From Chalciporus piperatus (taxonomy: Eukaryota > Basidiomycota > Agaricomycetes > Boletales > Boletaceae), in NCBI GenBank assembly GCA_038093975.1, contig JBBPTG010000013.1:124001-188000 (forward strand): a stretch of 64,000 bases of DNA, given 5' to 3'. The position numbers and the translations under genes were made by a program. The notes beneath the pieces are model-generated. The model did not search any database and was not told the DNA's origin. It saw only the letters and a program-made list of their open reading frames with translations. Positions 12,601 to 26,556 of the stretch are shown here, one piece after another (within the stretch, counting starts at the first letter, position 1; every line of letters begins with the position of its first letter).

Positions 12601-13133
12601 TCATCGCTAACAAAGGCGCTCTTGGATTTAAAACCCCATGCGAACGGAAAACTCGTGCGCAGCTTACCAGTTCTCTCGTCAGAGTACATTGGAGCTACAA
12701 CCGCGGATCCGTATAGAACGTTTGGTACTTCAGGTTGCCCAGGCCATGCGCCCGCAGGCATGACATAGTTACCATGCTCGTCCATTCTCGGTCGGGGTTG
12801 CCTCTGTGACATGTCTCCATTCATCTCAGCGTACATATGTGATGGCATTGGATACGATCGACCGGTGGGCGGACCGGCGTCAGGCCTCCGCTTCGCTCCA
12901 GCTTGATCGTCGTTTACGGGTTCCCAACTTGCGGCACGAAGGTTGAAAGAAGAGCCAGATTCTGGCTGCTGTGAGTAAGGACCATGTGGAGGATGCGGTG
13001 AGTGTTGGTACTGGGGAACGCCAGGAGGAGACGAGAGACTTGGGAGATGAGTAGGATGGGAGTAGCCAGAAGAGTCGGAAGAGGGGTTAAGAAGTTGGCT
13101 GATTGAAGTTCGCTTGTCGTGCATTCCGTTCAT
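9609..13133 (-). CDS. JmjC histone lysine demethylase, KDM3/JHDM2-like
   Basis: A predicted nuclear Fe(II)/2-oxoglutarate demethylase. The N-terminal third (MNGMHDKRTSISQLLNPSS...) is Pro/Ser-rich, with a nuclear-type KKSKKAKKARAA-like basic patch. A cysteine-rich zinc module follows (CVSCTRRWAGDTCRFQGIRF, then ESEVRATC / CSWMCRLCGREACAECF), as in KDM3 proteins. The JmjC domain is at the C-terminus: DPLVVTGLL, WKLKDWPPSTDFKTAFPELF, the iron-binding HxD in RLHMDMADAVNIMTF, DPIHSQQIYLD, and the second histidine in GVFIPAGCAHQVCNLADC. About ten introns are inferred. One (10429-10480) is GC-AG, because only that donor preserves the conserved WKLKDWPP. The stop follows CRQEKEMNET. It would alter H3K9-type methylation if it acts like animal KDM3; the target is an inference. 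Confidence 0.88.
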
Positions 13134-14121
13134 CGTTGTACACGATGAGGATGGGGGCCTCGTTCAGAGGGAACGGAGACTTTGAGCAGAGTTGTGTGTA
13201 GAGAAATGGGTTGGTTGGGAGAACGCAGGTCGCGGAGTAGTCTTGATGGCGGAGAAAACCTTATAGCTTCGACTCCGACATCCCACCCGCTCGGCTACTC
13301 GGCATTTGTCCCGGCATCTCGTCGGCGTCCTTAGCCGCGAACCTCGAATCAGTCGCAGCTAATAATCGACCGCATCTTGCCAGGCCTCGGCTGTACTCTA
13401 CTTCCCTCTCCTCGTCGGGGGAACCGTTCGCATGATCGTATCGACTGATTTCCACAGAAGGGCCCCACGACCCAGATGGCAATCAGATGGTTATCGCCCA
13501 TCGAACACCTTTCAAGCAAGCCCCTTTAATGTGGGGAATGATCTGATCGCCGCTCGTACCACGCTTACATCCACGTCTGGTACGTATGCACGACGGCGCC
13601 AAAAACACACGGCGACTAAGAGAACATGTGTTCTTACTATTGCCAATGTTTGGCAAGACACTCCACGTAAAAAAAAAGTCCAACTTGAATCGTGCCGTTC
13701 ACTAAAACGAGCGAAAGCGAAAGTGTCATTGTGCGTGTGAACCGACATGATAACCCAAAAGCATGACAACAAAAACCCCGAAGATGTGAAAGTAGAATAT
13801 AAAGTACCATAAGAGACTACAAGTATTTGCCAATGAACCCGGCGACCTTCAGATTGAAGGGTATGAGTAGCGGCACAATCATCAATACAAGTCTTCCAAA
13901 GGTCGCCCACCACCGTCAAGGGATCTTGCCTGGCTCATCTTGGCCATCTGATGAGGCCGACGGCGAGTCGCTCGATCCTCCGCCCGTACTTTGAGTGCGC
14001 TCTTTTATTCCTGTCGACACTTTTATGGCATCATCTCGCGTAGAGAATAGTTAACTTACCGGCTGACGAGCCTGGAAGGTTAGAATCGGACCCTGACCGC
14101 GCTGTCGGCGGTGGTTGCTTA
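13134..14121. other. Intergenic, possibly including extra SSK1 3' coding sequence
   Basis: Nearly 1 kb between the demethylase start and the SSK1 stop. The part 13917-14121 is an alternative end of SSK1 (see that entry). A 73-codon minus-strand frame (13261-13482) shows no family resemblance. The rest appears to be promoter and UTR sequence. Confidence 0.5.
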
Positions 14122-17100
14122 TCAGCGTTGTCTAACACTGGCATCAGCTGAATTGGACTTCGAATAATTCGGGCCTTCTGCACCTGGAATCGCCCCTTGA
14201 TCGATAACTGGACCTGATGTAAGAGGAATTCAGCACAACTTTGGAGGTAAGATCATAAGCAATATTTACTTGAAACAGTGGCTCCTTCGTGTTTGTAAGG
14301 CGGGCCTTTTCCGCTAGTCATCGCAGACGGAGAGGGGTCGCTAAGCTTCAGAAATGCATCCAGCTGCTCTGATGAAGGTAACACGGTTGAGGACGAAACC
14401 AAGGGCACTGCTTCAGCAAGCCCATCTGTCTTGCCCATGGATAAAGAGAGATTCGGAGAATGATTCATGGGTGTAGCCCGCCCCTCGGGTACGTGCAGAC
14501 GCCGAGCAACAACCTGAGCCTGCGCACTCTGCTCCGTGGAGAGTTTTTTCGCAGCTTCCGGACGTAGGTCTGCCCACATCTGTAGGGCCTTGATGGAACC
14601 CCATTCGATGATCTTGTTATTAAGCCATTGCAGAGAGACAGGTTTCGTTAAGAAGTCGTTGCATCCAGCCGCAAGCGCAGCAACACGGTCACTTTGAAGA
14701 GAAGAGGCCGTAAGCGCAACGATGATGACAGAAGACCGATACGGTGATGCCGAAGTCGATGTGCGGAACTCAGTGGAGGGGGCCTCAGAAGGTGTGCGTG
14801 CACTGGTATCAGATTGAGGGGTCGAGGGACCATAGGGGGCGGCCCCAAGGCTCTCCAATTGTCGGATTTCCTTGGTGGCCTGAATCCCATCCATAACGGG
14901 CATTTGAATGTCCATCTAGGACCGTGTCAGAAAGTCCAGTATTGTTGACGCCCTTAGTGTACTTACCAAGATCAGATGGAAGACCCCACTACGCCATTTT
15001 TGTACGGCCTCTTCTCCGTTCTTGGCAACATCATACTTGATCTTCTTTTTCCGCATGAACGTAGAAAGAATCGTCTGATTGATGGGGTTATCTGTATTTG
15101 CACATTAGCATAGCATAGCTCATAGCTGAAAAAGACACTAGGCACCATCAACGATAAGGACGCTGATCGGAGGAACGATGTTCGTGTCAGTTGTTGTCTT
15201 CCCCGCTTTGGCGAACGTGGCAGGAGGAGTCGCAGGCTTCTGATCTTGTCCCCGCCTAGATTGTCGCCTCGAAAATGTATTGGAAGGCGGATCCGGAGTC
15301 TTGGGCGACCCTGGTGGCGATGCCATCTTCCTGCCTTCGGAAGGACCTTTCCAAGACGAACCAGAGGGACCCATGCTTGCATCATCAGCCAACACAGATG
15401 GTTTCCGGGCCTTGCCTTTTGAAGTGCCGTTGGACGGGGGAGTTTGAGTCTCTGGGCTCGGTAGTGAATCCTGACGATAAGGAAGAGGTACGGTAGGCCC
15501 CGAAGAATGAAGTGTGGAAAACGAAACAGTCTGCGGACCCGGGTTCTTGTCCTCACTGCCCGACGGTCGGCGTGAAGGCGGACGACGTACCCTGTCCGGC
15601 GCAGGGATGAGGAATTGCGACTTGGGCAACTCAAAAGAGCTGGTTGTCGTTGATCCCTTTGCACCCTTAGCTCTGGGTTGGAACACGATACCAGCGGGCT
15701 GGCCATCTGGACTCGAGATAACAAGGCCAGAAGCAGGAGATACGCCGAGTTTCACAGAGCCGTCGGGGAAGTACTCCGCCGTTTCTGATATGGCAAGCGG
15801 GGACGGTGGGTGCAAAGCGTGAGGCTCGCAGGTCCCGTCCCTCGGAGACTTTGTGGAACGTTCAGAAGTCGTCCGAGGAGAATAAAGAGGTCGCGATGGA
15901 GGAGACTTGGGTGTAGGTTGCCCAGAGCTGAGTAATGGGATCCCTGGGGTCGTCGGCGAAGTTGCGATAGGGGAGAAGAGGGGATCAACAGCGGGTTTTG
16001 TGGTCGCGGTGTGCAAGGCAGTCAGGAATCGACGCGGACCAGCAGGCTTCGGGATGATCATGATATCCAAAGGCGACCTGAGGAACGCCTCCGAAGAGAA
16101 TGCGAGTTCAGTTTGAACAATATCCTTGACAACCTTGTAGTTTGTCAGGCTCGTGAAATGCACGATAACGTGTGCTGTTGGCGAAACCGCGGGAGATCCA
16201 TACCCCAAAGCTCTGGCAATCTGAGGAGAGGACTTTGGTCGATGATGAGCAGCCAACGACGGTCGCTTGCCTCGTGTGGCGATCGGTACTGGTTGCAGCT
16301 CAGCACGATCCTTGTGTATCCTCTCTCGGAGAACCGAAACGTCATCGTCAATGAAAACGAAAGTCGGACCGGTACGCGAAGTCCCATTGACCACTGTTCC
16401 AGAATTGTCGTGTGAAGGGTTGTCTGCAGGGTTCCATTGGCGTGGCTTGGAAGGTGGTGACGTTGCGCCCGGACTGGTTTCGGTAGACGAAACTTTCTCA
16501 TCGACTCCCTGAGCTTCATCCACCTCGGATTCGGACGACAGATGACTGACATCCATGCCCCAGGTCGTGAGATAACTCGTCAGGTGATGAGCGAACGCGC
16601 TACTCTCCTTTGCGTACAAGGTCGCCTTCTTCCCTCGAAGCGTCTCCGAGAACTGTACCAACTCCTCCAAACTCGGCTCTTTCGTAACCCGAGCCCCAGG
16701 CAGGAGTGGTGAGCTGAACTCTGGCACAGGCACGGTTCTAGCACTAATGGCGGCAGCCGATCCACGCTCCAAGAGGAATGCTAGCTCGCACGCGCGGCCA
16801 GGCAATGGCTGTCGAACGGGAAGGTCACAGAGCAGAGAAGCAGCTGTGCGCGAACACAGTCTCTGCAACAAAAGTGACCCAACATTAGGTCTGGGTCGGA
16901 TGTCGGTATCAGTCGGGGTGGACACATCGCTGCTTGTTTCTGATGGGATGTAGTAGTGGTTGATCTCGAACGTGCAACGGAAGTAGCCATCATCGCTACC
17001 CTGACGGCGCGCGCTCTCAGTCTCCGTAGGGGACTCTGACAAATCATCGGAAAGTGATCTGATGGACAATCCAACGTCGATCGCGTCACCTTCTCGGGCG

Positions 17101-18108
17101 GTATGTAGGACTTGGCGAATGACCTTTAGGATTGTCAGACAACGACCCATATTCCATTCTCTCTCTGAAGGCTTTACTTACATGTGTCAACGTATTGGAA
17201 ACCCCGAACTCTTCGCCGCGCACGGCGACGTGTCTCAACCCATTGTCCACGTGGAAGATCGCCAAGTCGACACCTCGCTGCGCCGCGCACCCACTTAATG
17301 CATCGCCCACACTTTGCAGTAGTTCTCCAATGTCGAAGTCAGAGGGCGTGAGTTGGGTGTATGGTGGGCGCAATGAAACCGGTGCATCATTTCCGGCCTG
17401 CAGGGAAGTGCATCCAGGCGGTGAATACAACGCTGCCATGTTGGCGGACATAAAATTAAGATTCTTCATCGTGGTGAGCATGGCGGATACGGAGGACGTT
17501 GGGACCGACAGTGAGCAGGCGGCATACTGTTCCCTCACAGGGTCCAGCATCTGGGCAGGTGATATCTGGAGGAGTGTCTGGACAACCATTTCCACGGAAT
17601 CAGCCAACTCTAATGAAACCTCGTGGAAATGTGAGCCGTGAGATGGGAATGGGTCTGGGATACTCTGGACACCTGTCGAAAGCGGAAGGAATGTGGCCCT
17701 ACGTGGATTGTGAAGATGCTCTAGCTGGGAGGGTAATGGCGCTGAGAATGTGCGCAATAACCGAGGAGTGTCCGAGTTGCCGTCATTGGTATGTGTGACG
17801 AACTGCTGCTGGAAGGTCCTGCGGTGGTTGAGTGAGGTATCATACTCGTCGGAGAGCTCTGCCTGGGAGAGCTTATCGTTGTATGGGAGCTCTCTTTCTG
17901 AGAGATCAGACTCTCCTTCGGACGAGCTGGGAACGGTGGATCGATCCACTGGGTGTGCTAGGGGAGACTGGATTGGGGGTGATGGCTCTGCGGGCCAGGT
18001 GACGGCGAACTTGTTTTGACCGACTAGTTCTGGTGTTTGTTGAACGTCATCATGGGATAGGATTGACGCAGGATGACGGGGAGCATAGACCTGTTTCGCG
18101 CCGGTCAT
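14122..18108 (-). CDS. SSK1: Ssk1-type response regulator of the HOG pathway
   Basis: The response regulator that receives phosphate from the histidine kinase/Ypd1 relay and controls the Ssk2-type MAPKKK in osmotic stress. The N-terminal approx. 1,000 residues are mostly disordered, with a conserved block (FDIGELLQSVGDALSG, then VDLAIFHVDNGLRHVAVRG). The receiver domain is C-terminal: ISVLIVDDNPINQTIL (acidic pair), MRKKKIKYDVAKNGEEA, the phospho-acceptor Asp in LILMDIQMPVMDG, VALTAS, and the conserved Lys in CNDFLTKPVSLQWLNNK. Introns are at 17124-17181, one inside VDDN, one before MDIQMP, and one near the end. The last splice is ambiguous. The GTAAAT donor gives the stop at 14122. A weaker donor would give a tail VQLSIKGRFQ... 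with one more good intron and a stop at 13917. Confidence 0.9.
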
Positions 18109-18445
18109 GACAAGTCAAGCGGGGAGAATTATAGTGGCGACAAGCAAGCAAGCCCGTTGCCAGATATGATGGGGAGTATAAGAGAAGGGAAACTGCCTCT
18201 CCAGGAGACTCGGAGGGATAAATTTTTGGCGGGAAAGAGGGGAAGGTTCAGACCCTCGATGATCGAGTTGAGCCAAATGAAAGCGTTGTAGACTGCTGTC
18301 TCGATGTCACTCATTGTCACATTTGGATCAGACTGCCGTACTCCTCGTGGTCAAATCGCTAATAGAAATCGCTAAATAGAAAACCGACCAAACGTATACT
18401 TCATAAAACAGGGTCACTCAAATAGTAGCGTGCTAGTGTAAGATT
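18109..18445. other. Intergenic: SSK1 promoter region and ARS2 3' UTR
   Basis: Contains a 63-codon minus-strand frame (18129-18320, MTMSDIETAVYNAFIWL...) just upstream of the SSK1 start. It has no recognised family. It could be an upstream ORF in the SSK1 leader, or chance. Confidence 0.4.
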
Positions 18446-21400
18446 TCAATAGGTCAACTCTACATCGCCCTCTGCAACCAAATCCATGTCATGATAGCTG
18501 ACTTTCTTGCCCGCAGCTGCCCGTGGGTCCTCCTTGGCATCCGGCGGCGGAGGTGGGGGTGGTGCGCCTCCCATTCCCTGCCGGCGGCCCCCCTTTCTTC
18601 CATTGGCTTCCTGTCCGCCAAGGGGTGCATCCAGTGCCATCACAGGCTTAGCAGGTAGACCAGCAGCTGCAGGTATGGTAATCTCCATCGACTGATCAAA
18701 ACCTGGTGCAAACCCGCTTATGCGATCACTCAAACGACGAGCTGTCGTCGCCTCGTCCCTCCGCGGAGGAGGCGGGGGCGGGAACGAGCCAGGCGGATAT
18801 TGAAAAGCGTAAGGGTCCCAATATCCGCCACCCATATAGGGCGGTGGCGGTGGTACATATGCCGCAGGATGTGCCCCATAAAATAGGTTCGGTCGACCGT
18901 ATTCGGGAATGTATACACTCGGGCCCTGGATGCCATAAGCCTGAGGGGGTGCTTGACTGTTGCCCGTCATGGGAGGTGGGTGTGTGAAGGGTTGAATCCT
19001 GTGAGGGTCTAGTGCGAAGTTGTTGAAATACGGGATCTGCCGGTGATCAATACACTCGTCGCGTTTTGATGGAACGCCTTCTTACCTCATCGAGTTGCTT
19101 GACAAGTTCGGGGTGCTTATTGGCGATGTGCTTCTCGACAAAGGAGGTGGCCTTGAAGAGCTTCTGGCACGTTTTGCATCTAAATCGACCCTCGTCCTCC
19201 TGCTTGATGAAGGGTTCAACCGCCTTTGAGAGTTCCCTTTCAGAGAACAAGGTTAGATCGTCGACAGACCCGAGATAGTGGAGACCCTCACTCATCGTAA
19301 CTCTTACCCCCGTAGTCACGGGGGTCGACACCGTCTCTATTAATGAGTAGAGCGATCTTTGCATCGAACCATTCCGACCACCGTTCATCTGAAACGAGTG
19401 TGCAATGAGTCATAAACTTATAGAACACCGCATGTGCATACCGTTTCTTTTCCAGTCTCGGCTCTCGGCGGGCTTGGTTGCTGCGAGATCGGTCTCTTTC
19501 TCCTCTTCCTTCTTCACAGCCTTCTCGATCTCAGCTGCTTTGACCTCCTCAAGTAGAGACTTTGATAGAGGCTTCCTCACGTGCTTCAGGCACTTACGCT
19601 GTAATTCTTCTAGATGATCGGTAACAACGGCGCAGTAGTAGCACGTGTGGTACGCTGCGCGCAGGTAGGCAATATACAAATCGAGAGAAATTACCGCCTT
19701 GAAGAGAGACAGCATGGGAGTCTGTTCTATAACACGTATGAATTTTACTCACCTTCTTCGCTTCCAGAGCCTTCTCATCAACGCCCTGTTCACGCAACTC
19801 CCCAATGATTTTCTCAATTCGCCGCTCAACTGCCTCCGATCCAAGTTCCCCAGGTTCTGGATCATCCCCATTGTCAGCGTGCACATTGATCGGGACGTCC
19901 TCCTGCTTCACACCGCCATTCGTTTCCATGCCCTCTCCATCTGCAGAAGACACCGATGGTTTGCGCAATGCAACGTGCTCCTCCTCCAAGATTGAGGCCA
20001 AGACCTTCACATTCGCGAGGTCTTTTTCGATGCGGTCTGGCTTGCTCGCGACCTCAGGCACATAACGAACACGATTGACGAACGGTTTTGTGATGTGGGA
20101 CACGTGTAGTTTGAACCCTTCGACCTATAACAATCTATAGATTAAGCATGCTCGAGAACTGGCGTCGAACAACGCGCACCTTCTTGTCCGTTAGCTCACC
20201 CATCACGGCGGTCATGTCGGCTTCGTCGCGGAATCTGATCCAGCCCGCACGGTAGAAGTTGCGTTTCTGAAGGGGATCACCAAGCGCTAGATATATGAAT
20301 CCCGGGATTTGTCGACAAGCCTGTGAAACGTATCAGAGGTTGACCGGACAGCGGCGTCGTGCGTAATACACACCTCCTCAAGCTTGAGGCGGCCAATGTC
20401 CGGGGGAATCGTACGGATCATAACTTGATTGCCCTCAGGGGGCACAGATATCTCTTCGCCGCGATTGTTGCGCTTGTTGTCAATGGCAGCTCTCCCATTT
20501 TCAACTCGGCTAGTGTCATGTTCACCAACTTCTTCCTCAGCATCCATAGTGAACTGCATATCATCATCCGCGACGTTCTTGACATCCTCTGAGGGAGCCA
20601 AGTTCTCGCCCGCATCGCCTGAGGCTGCGGTATTCTTGGGCGGTGCACTCGACTCGGACTCAGGCTCGCTCAGGTCGGGATCAAAATTTCCCAACTCCAA
20701 GTCCTGAAGGAAGGTGGGTAGACGACTCTTCCATCCTTCCTGTCTAACGCGACGACGGAGTGTAACAAGCTCCTGTGCAGGATCATACTTCTCCGCAAAC
20801 CACGGAGACTTCCTGTGATGGTCAAACATCGTTTGCAACTACAATACAAATACGAGAATTCAGTTAAGTCGGTCTCAAAAAGCCATCGTTGGGAAGGGTA
20901 TCTGAACTGTGATTGGTGTGCCGAGTAAATGGTACGAACCTGAGTAGACATGAACTCCTTCTTGTATTTTTCCCAGCGTGCGCGAATGCCGTTTCGAGGC
21001 TTTGAACCGTCACCTGCTTCTTGCTCCGCAGCTTTGTCGGCATTGTCTTCTTCCGTCGCCTGCTGTGGGAAGAAAAACCTAAACCATTCTGCGTACTGTT
21101 TCAAGGTAGCAGTATGGTCCATGGTGCGAGGGTCAGGCGGTGTTCGCCGCGATGGTGGTGGAGGCTGAGGCGGATATGGCGGAGGAAACTGTGCCCGGGG
21201 AGGTGATCTATAACTGTGCGAACGCGAATGGGCATCTACAGACGAGTGTTAATGGAACATCACAAGACATGTTTGACAAAATACCAAAATCGTCACCATA
21301 GCGGGGACGAGGGTCGTAGCGTTCTCTGTCATATGGGGACATGGAGCGGCGACGCTTTCGACCTAAAAACGATGAGCCAAAGAAAATGAACCACGCATTC

Positions 21401-21629
21401 ATGACGTACTGTCGTCGGGCGGTGGGCTGCGACTCCTGCCACGTCTGCCATGCTCGTATACGGCGCGGTCCCTCTCATGGTCAACCCAAGCTCTATCTCT
21501 GTCGTAACTGTCCCATGAGCGGTTGTCCGGGAGGTACGAGTCGGGGTAGGGCGGTCGTGGGGGAAACCCCCTGGGCGAGCGGGAGCGGGAGCGTCGTGGA
21601 GGAGGATAAGCAGAAGCAGACCAAGACAT
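18446..21629 (-). CDS. ARS2: Ars2/Serrate zinc-finger protein
   Basis: A nuclear adaptor binding the cap-binding complex and directing capped RNAs to processing or decay. The sequence begins with an RS/Pro-rich region (MSWSASAYPPPRRSRSRSPR). The DUF3546-like SERRATE block follows (LKQYAEWFRFFFPQ, RWEKYKKEFMSTQ, FAEKYDPAQELVTLRRR). An RRM-like core comes next (IPGFIYLALGDPLQKRNFYR, GWIRFRDEADMTAVMGEL). The ARS2 C-terminal domain includes YLRAAYHTCYYCAVV, the conserved DYGGKSYDE motif across an intron, and the C2H2 finger CKTCQKLFKATSFVEKHIANKH. The tail is proline-rich and ends near SYHDMDLVAEGDVELTY, as in the family. About nine introns are inferred. It sits with other RNA-processing genes: an NCBP3-like gene lies 1.8 kb upstream on the same strand. 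Confidence 0.93.
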
Positions 21630-21926
21630 GACTATATCTTAGGAAGAGAGAGGAACTGAGAGAGGAATCAGAGACTTAGTCCATTGTTTGAGAAGAGAAT
21701 GGAGACAAGAGGGAGGTGGGGCGGAGAGAGCGCTTGTAGGCATGAAGAGGAGAATAAGACAGACCTCTTCTATCGCGACACTGTTTTGTTTTGAGGCTGC
21801 TCGTAGAACCCGACGCAGCGTTGACGAACAATGTGCGCGCGATACAAGAACAGTCCTTCTTCGTCCCTCAACATTTCCCCCCGCTTTCAAGCTCCGATTC
21901 AATATACAGCAATACTAGCACAGGGT

Positions 21927-22948
21927 CTAGAATATGCTCCCTAATACACTATCTAGCTGAGACGTGTCCCTGGTATTCACAGTTTTGGCCCGCTTGGTGT
22001 GAGGTTCACCACCCTCGTCGTCAGCCGGTCGTTGAGTTCTCTTGAGCTCAACAGGCCCCTGTCCCTTCTCTTTTCGTTTCTCGTTTCGCTTGTCAAGCAC
22101 ACGAGCGAGCTCGACGTTCCTGAGGTAGTCGCGCTGCTCTGTTTTCGACCGAGCAAGCTCGACGCGCAGTTTAGCCGCATGTACAGCAGCTTCATGAGCT
22201 GGATTTCGAGTTTAATTATCAAATAGACACGGAGGGATCATCGCTTACCGATTTGTTCCGTCAACATATTCCATTTGAACTTGGGAAGGTATTTCATCGT
22301 CCATATATCGTCTCGCCATCGCGTTCCTTTCTTCCCGCCAATTGGTTGAGCGTTCAGCATCTCGGCGACGGACCTTGCAACCTTTTTATCCTTGAATTCT
22401 ACCCAGCCCTCGACAAAGTGAGCCTTTTTCGTGGTGGTGTATTTCCGCCTCAGATAAGCGGCCTTTGCATCTGTAAGAAGGGCCTCTTAGCGATACTCAC
22501 CGAGCACCATCATCACCGTACCTTCTTGTCGTAGATATACCCTTCCGACTTCCCCATATTGAGACATGAGGTGACGAACCTTGGCAGGCTGCATCCCAGG
22601 GGGTATGCGTGAGATGTACACCACCCCGGTGCGAGCTTGGGCAGCATTAAAGGCCGCAAGCGCCTCGGGGGTGAGGGGCTTGACGATCTTTTCCGAGGGG
22701 CCCGCATATCCTTGAGTATCCATCACATCGGGGTCAATACCACCGCCATCTAGTTCGTCGTCTTCTTGTATCTCATCATCGCGATTGTCATCATCAAGGT
22801 CGTTTGGAGATGAAGATATTTTCGACGTTGGTTCGTTGGTGCGTGAGCTCCCAGCCTCATTGTCTGACTGGTGTTGCAAAGACGCCTTCTTCGCCATGCT
22901 GTGCAAAGGCAAGTGTAGCGGTTTTCCAGCTCCAAGTTCATCATCCAT
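21927..22948 (-). CDS. ESF2: Esf2/ABT1 pre-rRNA processing RRM protein
   Basis: A nucleolar SSU-processome factor that activates the Dbp8 helicase for early 18S processing. After an acidic N-terminus ([20 protein letters not shown]) comes the [38 protein letters not shown], an intron, then [20 protein letters not shown] and [13 protein letters not shown]. The Esf2 signature follows ([20 protein letters not shown]). A basic C-terminal helix ends in DSVLGSIF. Two introns are inferred. The frame stays open far upstream to about 23344, but that sequence is unlike the family. I chose the ATG at 22948 ([13 protein letters not shown]); 22897 ([10 protein letters not shown]) is equally possible. Confidence 0.9.
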
Positions 22949-23388
22949 TTTAGGAATTCCCCTGTCTCTTCGAAGTTGAAAATCATGGGGCATTTCACCC
23001 GAGTCTGCATAGTCATTCAGCTTCGTTGCGATCCCTGTGGAAGATATACACTGTTTGACTGGACACCAGGCGATGCGTGTCGAGGTGCCATTCCACTGTG
23101 ACTCTAGATGGCTCTGGCTAATCAAGATTGACATGGGCTTGGTCCCATCAACCCTAGTTCCATATATGTGATCTGAGGCGTGACTTGCAAGGCGATATTC
23201 TAGACCGACGAGAACCAAAGTTCGACGCCGATATTCCAGACGAGCAACTGAGCGGGCTTTGCTTCGCGAAAGTAGTGATTGATAACAAGTTACACTGGTA
23301 ATACAATAGTAGCCATGAAGAGCACCCATCGTATACAAGGACATCTCTGTTGAAAGAAAAGTTAACTCCAGATTGGCTTCGATGGACC
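22949..23388. other. Intergenic: ESF2 upstream region
   Basis: About 440 bases without a recognisable gene. The minus frame continuous with ESF2 stays open through most of it, but its composition (many Cys/Arg/Ser, no conserved blocks) suggests 5' leader rather than protein. Confidence 0.5.
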
Positions 23389-24596
23389 CTAAACGTACCA
23401 GTCCTTCTCGTTCAGAAAAGCGTCAAGTTCATCGTCAAGATCTTTCCGCGTCTTATGTGGTCGAGAGTTTCGCCGCCCTCTACCCTTGCCCCGTTCAGAA
23501 TTATCTTGCTCATATCCATTGTGCGTCCACCGAGAATCGGAGAGCCTGGATGACAACCCATCCCGTGGAGGACGGCGTTTTCCCAACGCCGGGGAGATGC
23601 GGTCCTCTAAATTAGAATTGGCGTCTTGCAACGACCTGCGCTCAATAAGTAGCTTCGCCTCACTCAACTCATCAGCGTGCATCTCCGACGGTGGCGGGGA
23701 GCAGGAGGCCCGTCTATCCTGCCCAAGATATGCGTCCAGATCATCGTCCAACTTCGACGCGTCCAGCAATGATCGTGTGTCTCGCCTTCGTTTCTGTGGC
23801 GCGTCACCATCTTTCCCTGCACCCGTCCCGTACTTCTTGTAGAATGCACTCTCCTTCTTCGCCCCCTTCCTCTTCACATCTTCATTCTTCGCCCATCTCA
23901 TCTTTATAGCACCCCTCAACCCTTCTCCTTGCCCAAGGCTTTTGCTAATTCTGTCCTCCGGCGGCCAGAGCGTAACAGGAATCGGCTTTGCAGTCACGAA
24001 ACCTTCTTCGTTGATATCCTCCGCCGGCGATTTTCGCAAATAACGATGTGCGGTGCGTGCCAACGCCTTCGATTCGAAGACCAGGATGCAGCTGTTATCG
24101 TTTACCCATTCCAAGCCAATGGGGTGCGTGTCAAAGTGCGTGACGTACGCGAATATGCGCGCGGTGGATAGGTGGGATATTGGGGCACCGGTGAGGAGTA
24201 ACGCATTGGCTCTCAGCACTGAATCTGAATGGACAATAGTCAGTGAAGATATTCAACAACGTGACATATGCAGGTACCTTCGTCCATGTCAACGTCCTCG
24301 TCATCCTCGAGGTCGGAGCGTTTCCGCTGCACGGGGAGAAACCCTGCTGCATCAGACTGCTGTCCTCCGAATGAGTAGTGACATACAAGTCAGCGCACCT
24401 TCGCTGTTTTCGATTGGGCAGAGTCGGGGAGCAAGTATACTTTGGCAGCGCTTATACGATCTAGCAACGCTGGTTGAGGTTCGTGGGTTGCTGTGGTAGC
24501 TTGTATCTCCGATGCTTGTTGTTCATAGGGAACGGTATCGTCGTATGAGAGTGAGACGGTTTCTTCGAGTGAGACGCCTGCTGGGAGATTTTCCAT
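23389..24596 (-). CDS. NCBP3-like nuclear cap-binding protein
   Basis: Resembles the NCBP3 (C17orf85) family, which binds the mRNA cap through an RRM-like fold together with NCBP1 and the export machinery. The diagnostic region is LRANALLLTGAPISHLSTAR, then IFAYVTHFDTHPIGLEWVND, then NSCILVFESKALARTAHRYL. A conserved block KMRWAKNEDVKRKGAKKESA and YKKYGTG follow. The C-terminal half is charged, with RG-rich and DDELDAF repeats (DLDDELDAFLNEKDW). The start at 24596 (MENLPAGVSLEETVSL) gives a short acidic N-terminus. Two introns of about 42 and 55 bases join KTAK-SDAAGFLPVQRKR and DMDEDSVLRANA. It is divergent from KRR1 across 183 bases. Confidence 0.82.
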
Positions 24597-24779
24597 GGCT
24601 GGGGCAATGTTTCTAGAGGAGAGGTGGTTTCGTGTCGAGGAATGGACAACGGATATCTTTACGGTGGTAGGTATCACGTGATCTCATAGGGCCTTGTGTG
24701 TGTGTGCTGTACGATCTCTCGACCGTTACTTTCGACTCGCCTGCCGTTCGAGCAGTCCATTTAGCGTCTTTAGAGAGCC
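24597..24779. promoter_or_regulatory. Divergent promoter NCBP3-like / KRR1
   Basis: 183 bases between the two ATGs. It contains a palindromic CACGTG E-box at 24675-24680, roughly central, and a short (GT)n run near 24697. The E-box is a plausible shared bHLH site; the function is inferred from position only. Confidence 0.5.
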
Positions 24780-26352
<1,573 letters not shown>

Positions 26353-26556
26353 TGTGGTTTCCAGTGGTTTCATGGATTGATTACATTTCCTGTATTCGCT
26401 GTAACGAGTCAGCCAGCCAACTTGTTGACCAAAAATGGACTGACAATACACCCACATTGCTTATGTTAGCACAAGGGAAAGCGGCACGAGGGCCAAGGAG
26501 GGTTTATTCATGATGCAGATACCTGGCCACATGCATCTTGTTATCGAACCTTTACC

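Noticed and set aside
13261..13482. 73-codon minus-strand ORF before the demethylase gene
   Set aside because: No homology recalled; it lies where the promoter and leader should be.
23000..23344. N-terminal extension of ESF2
   Set aside because: The frame is open, but the sequence is Cys/Arg-rich without Esf2 similarity; treated as leader.
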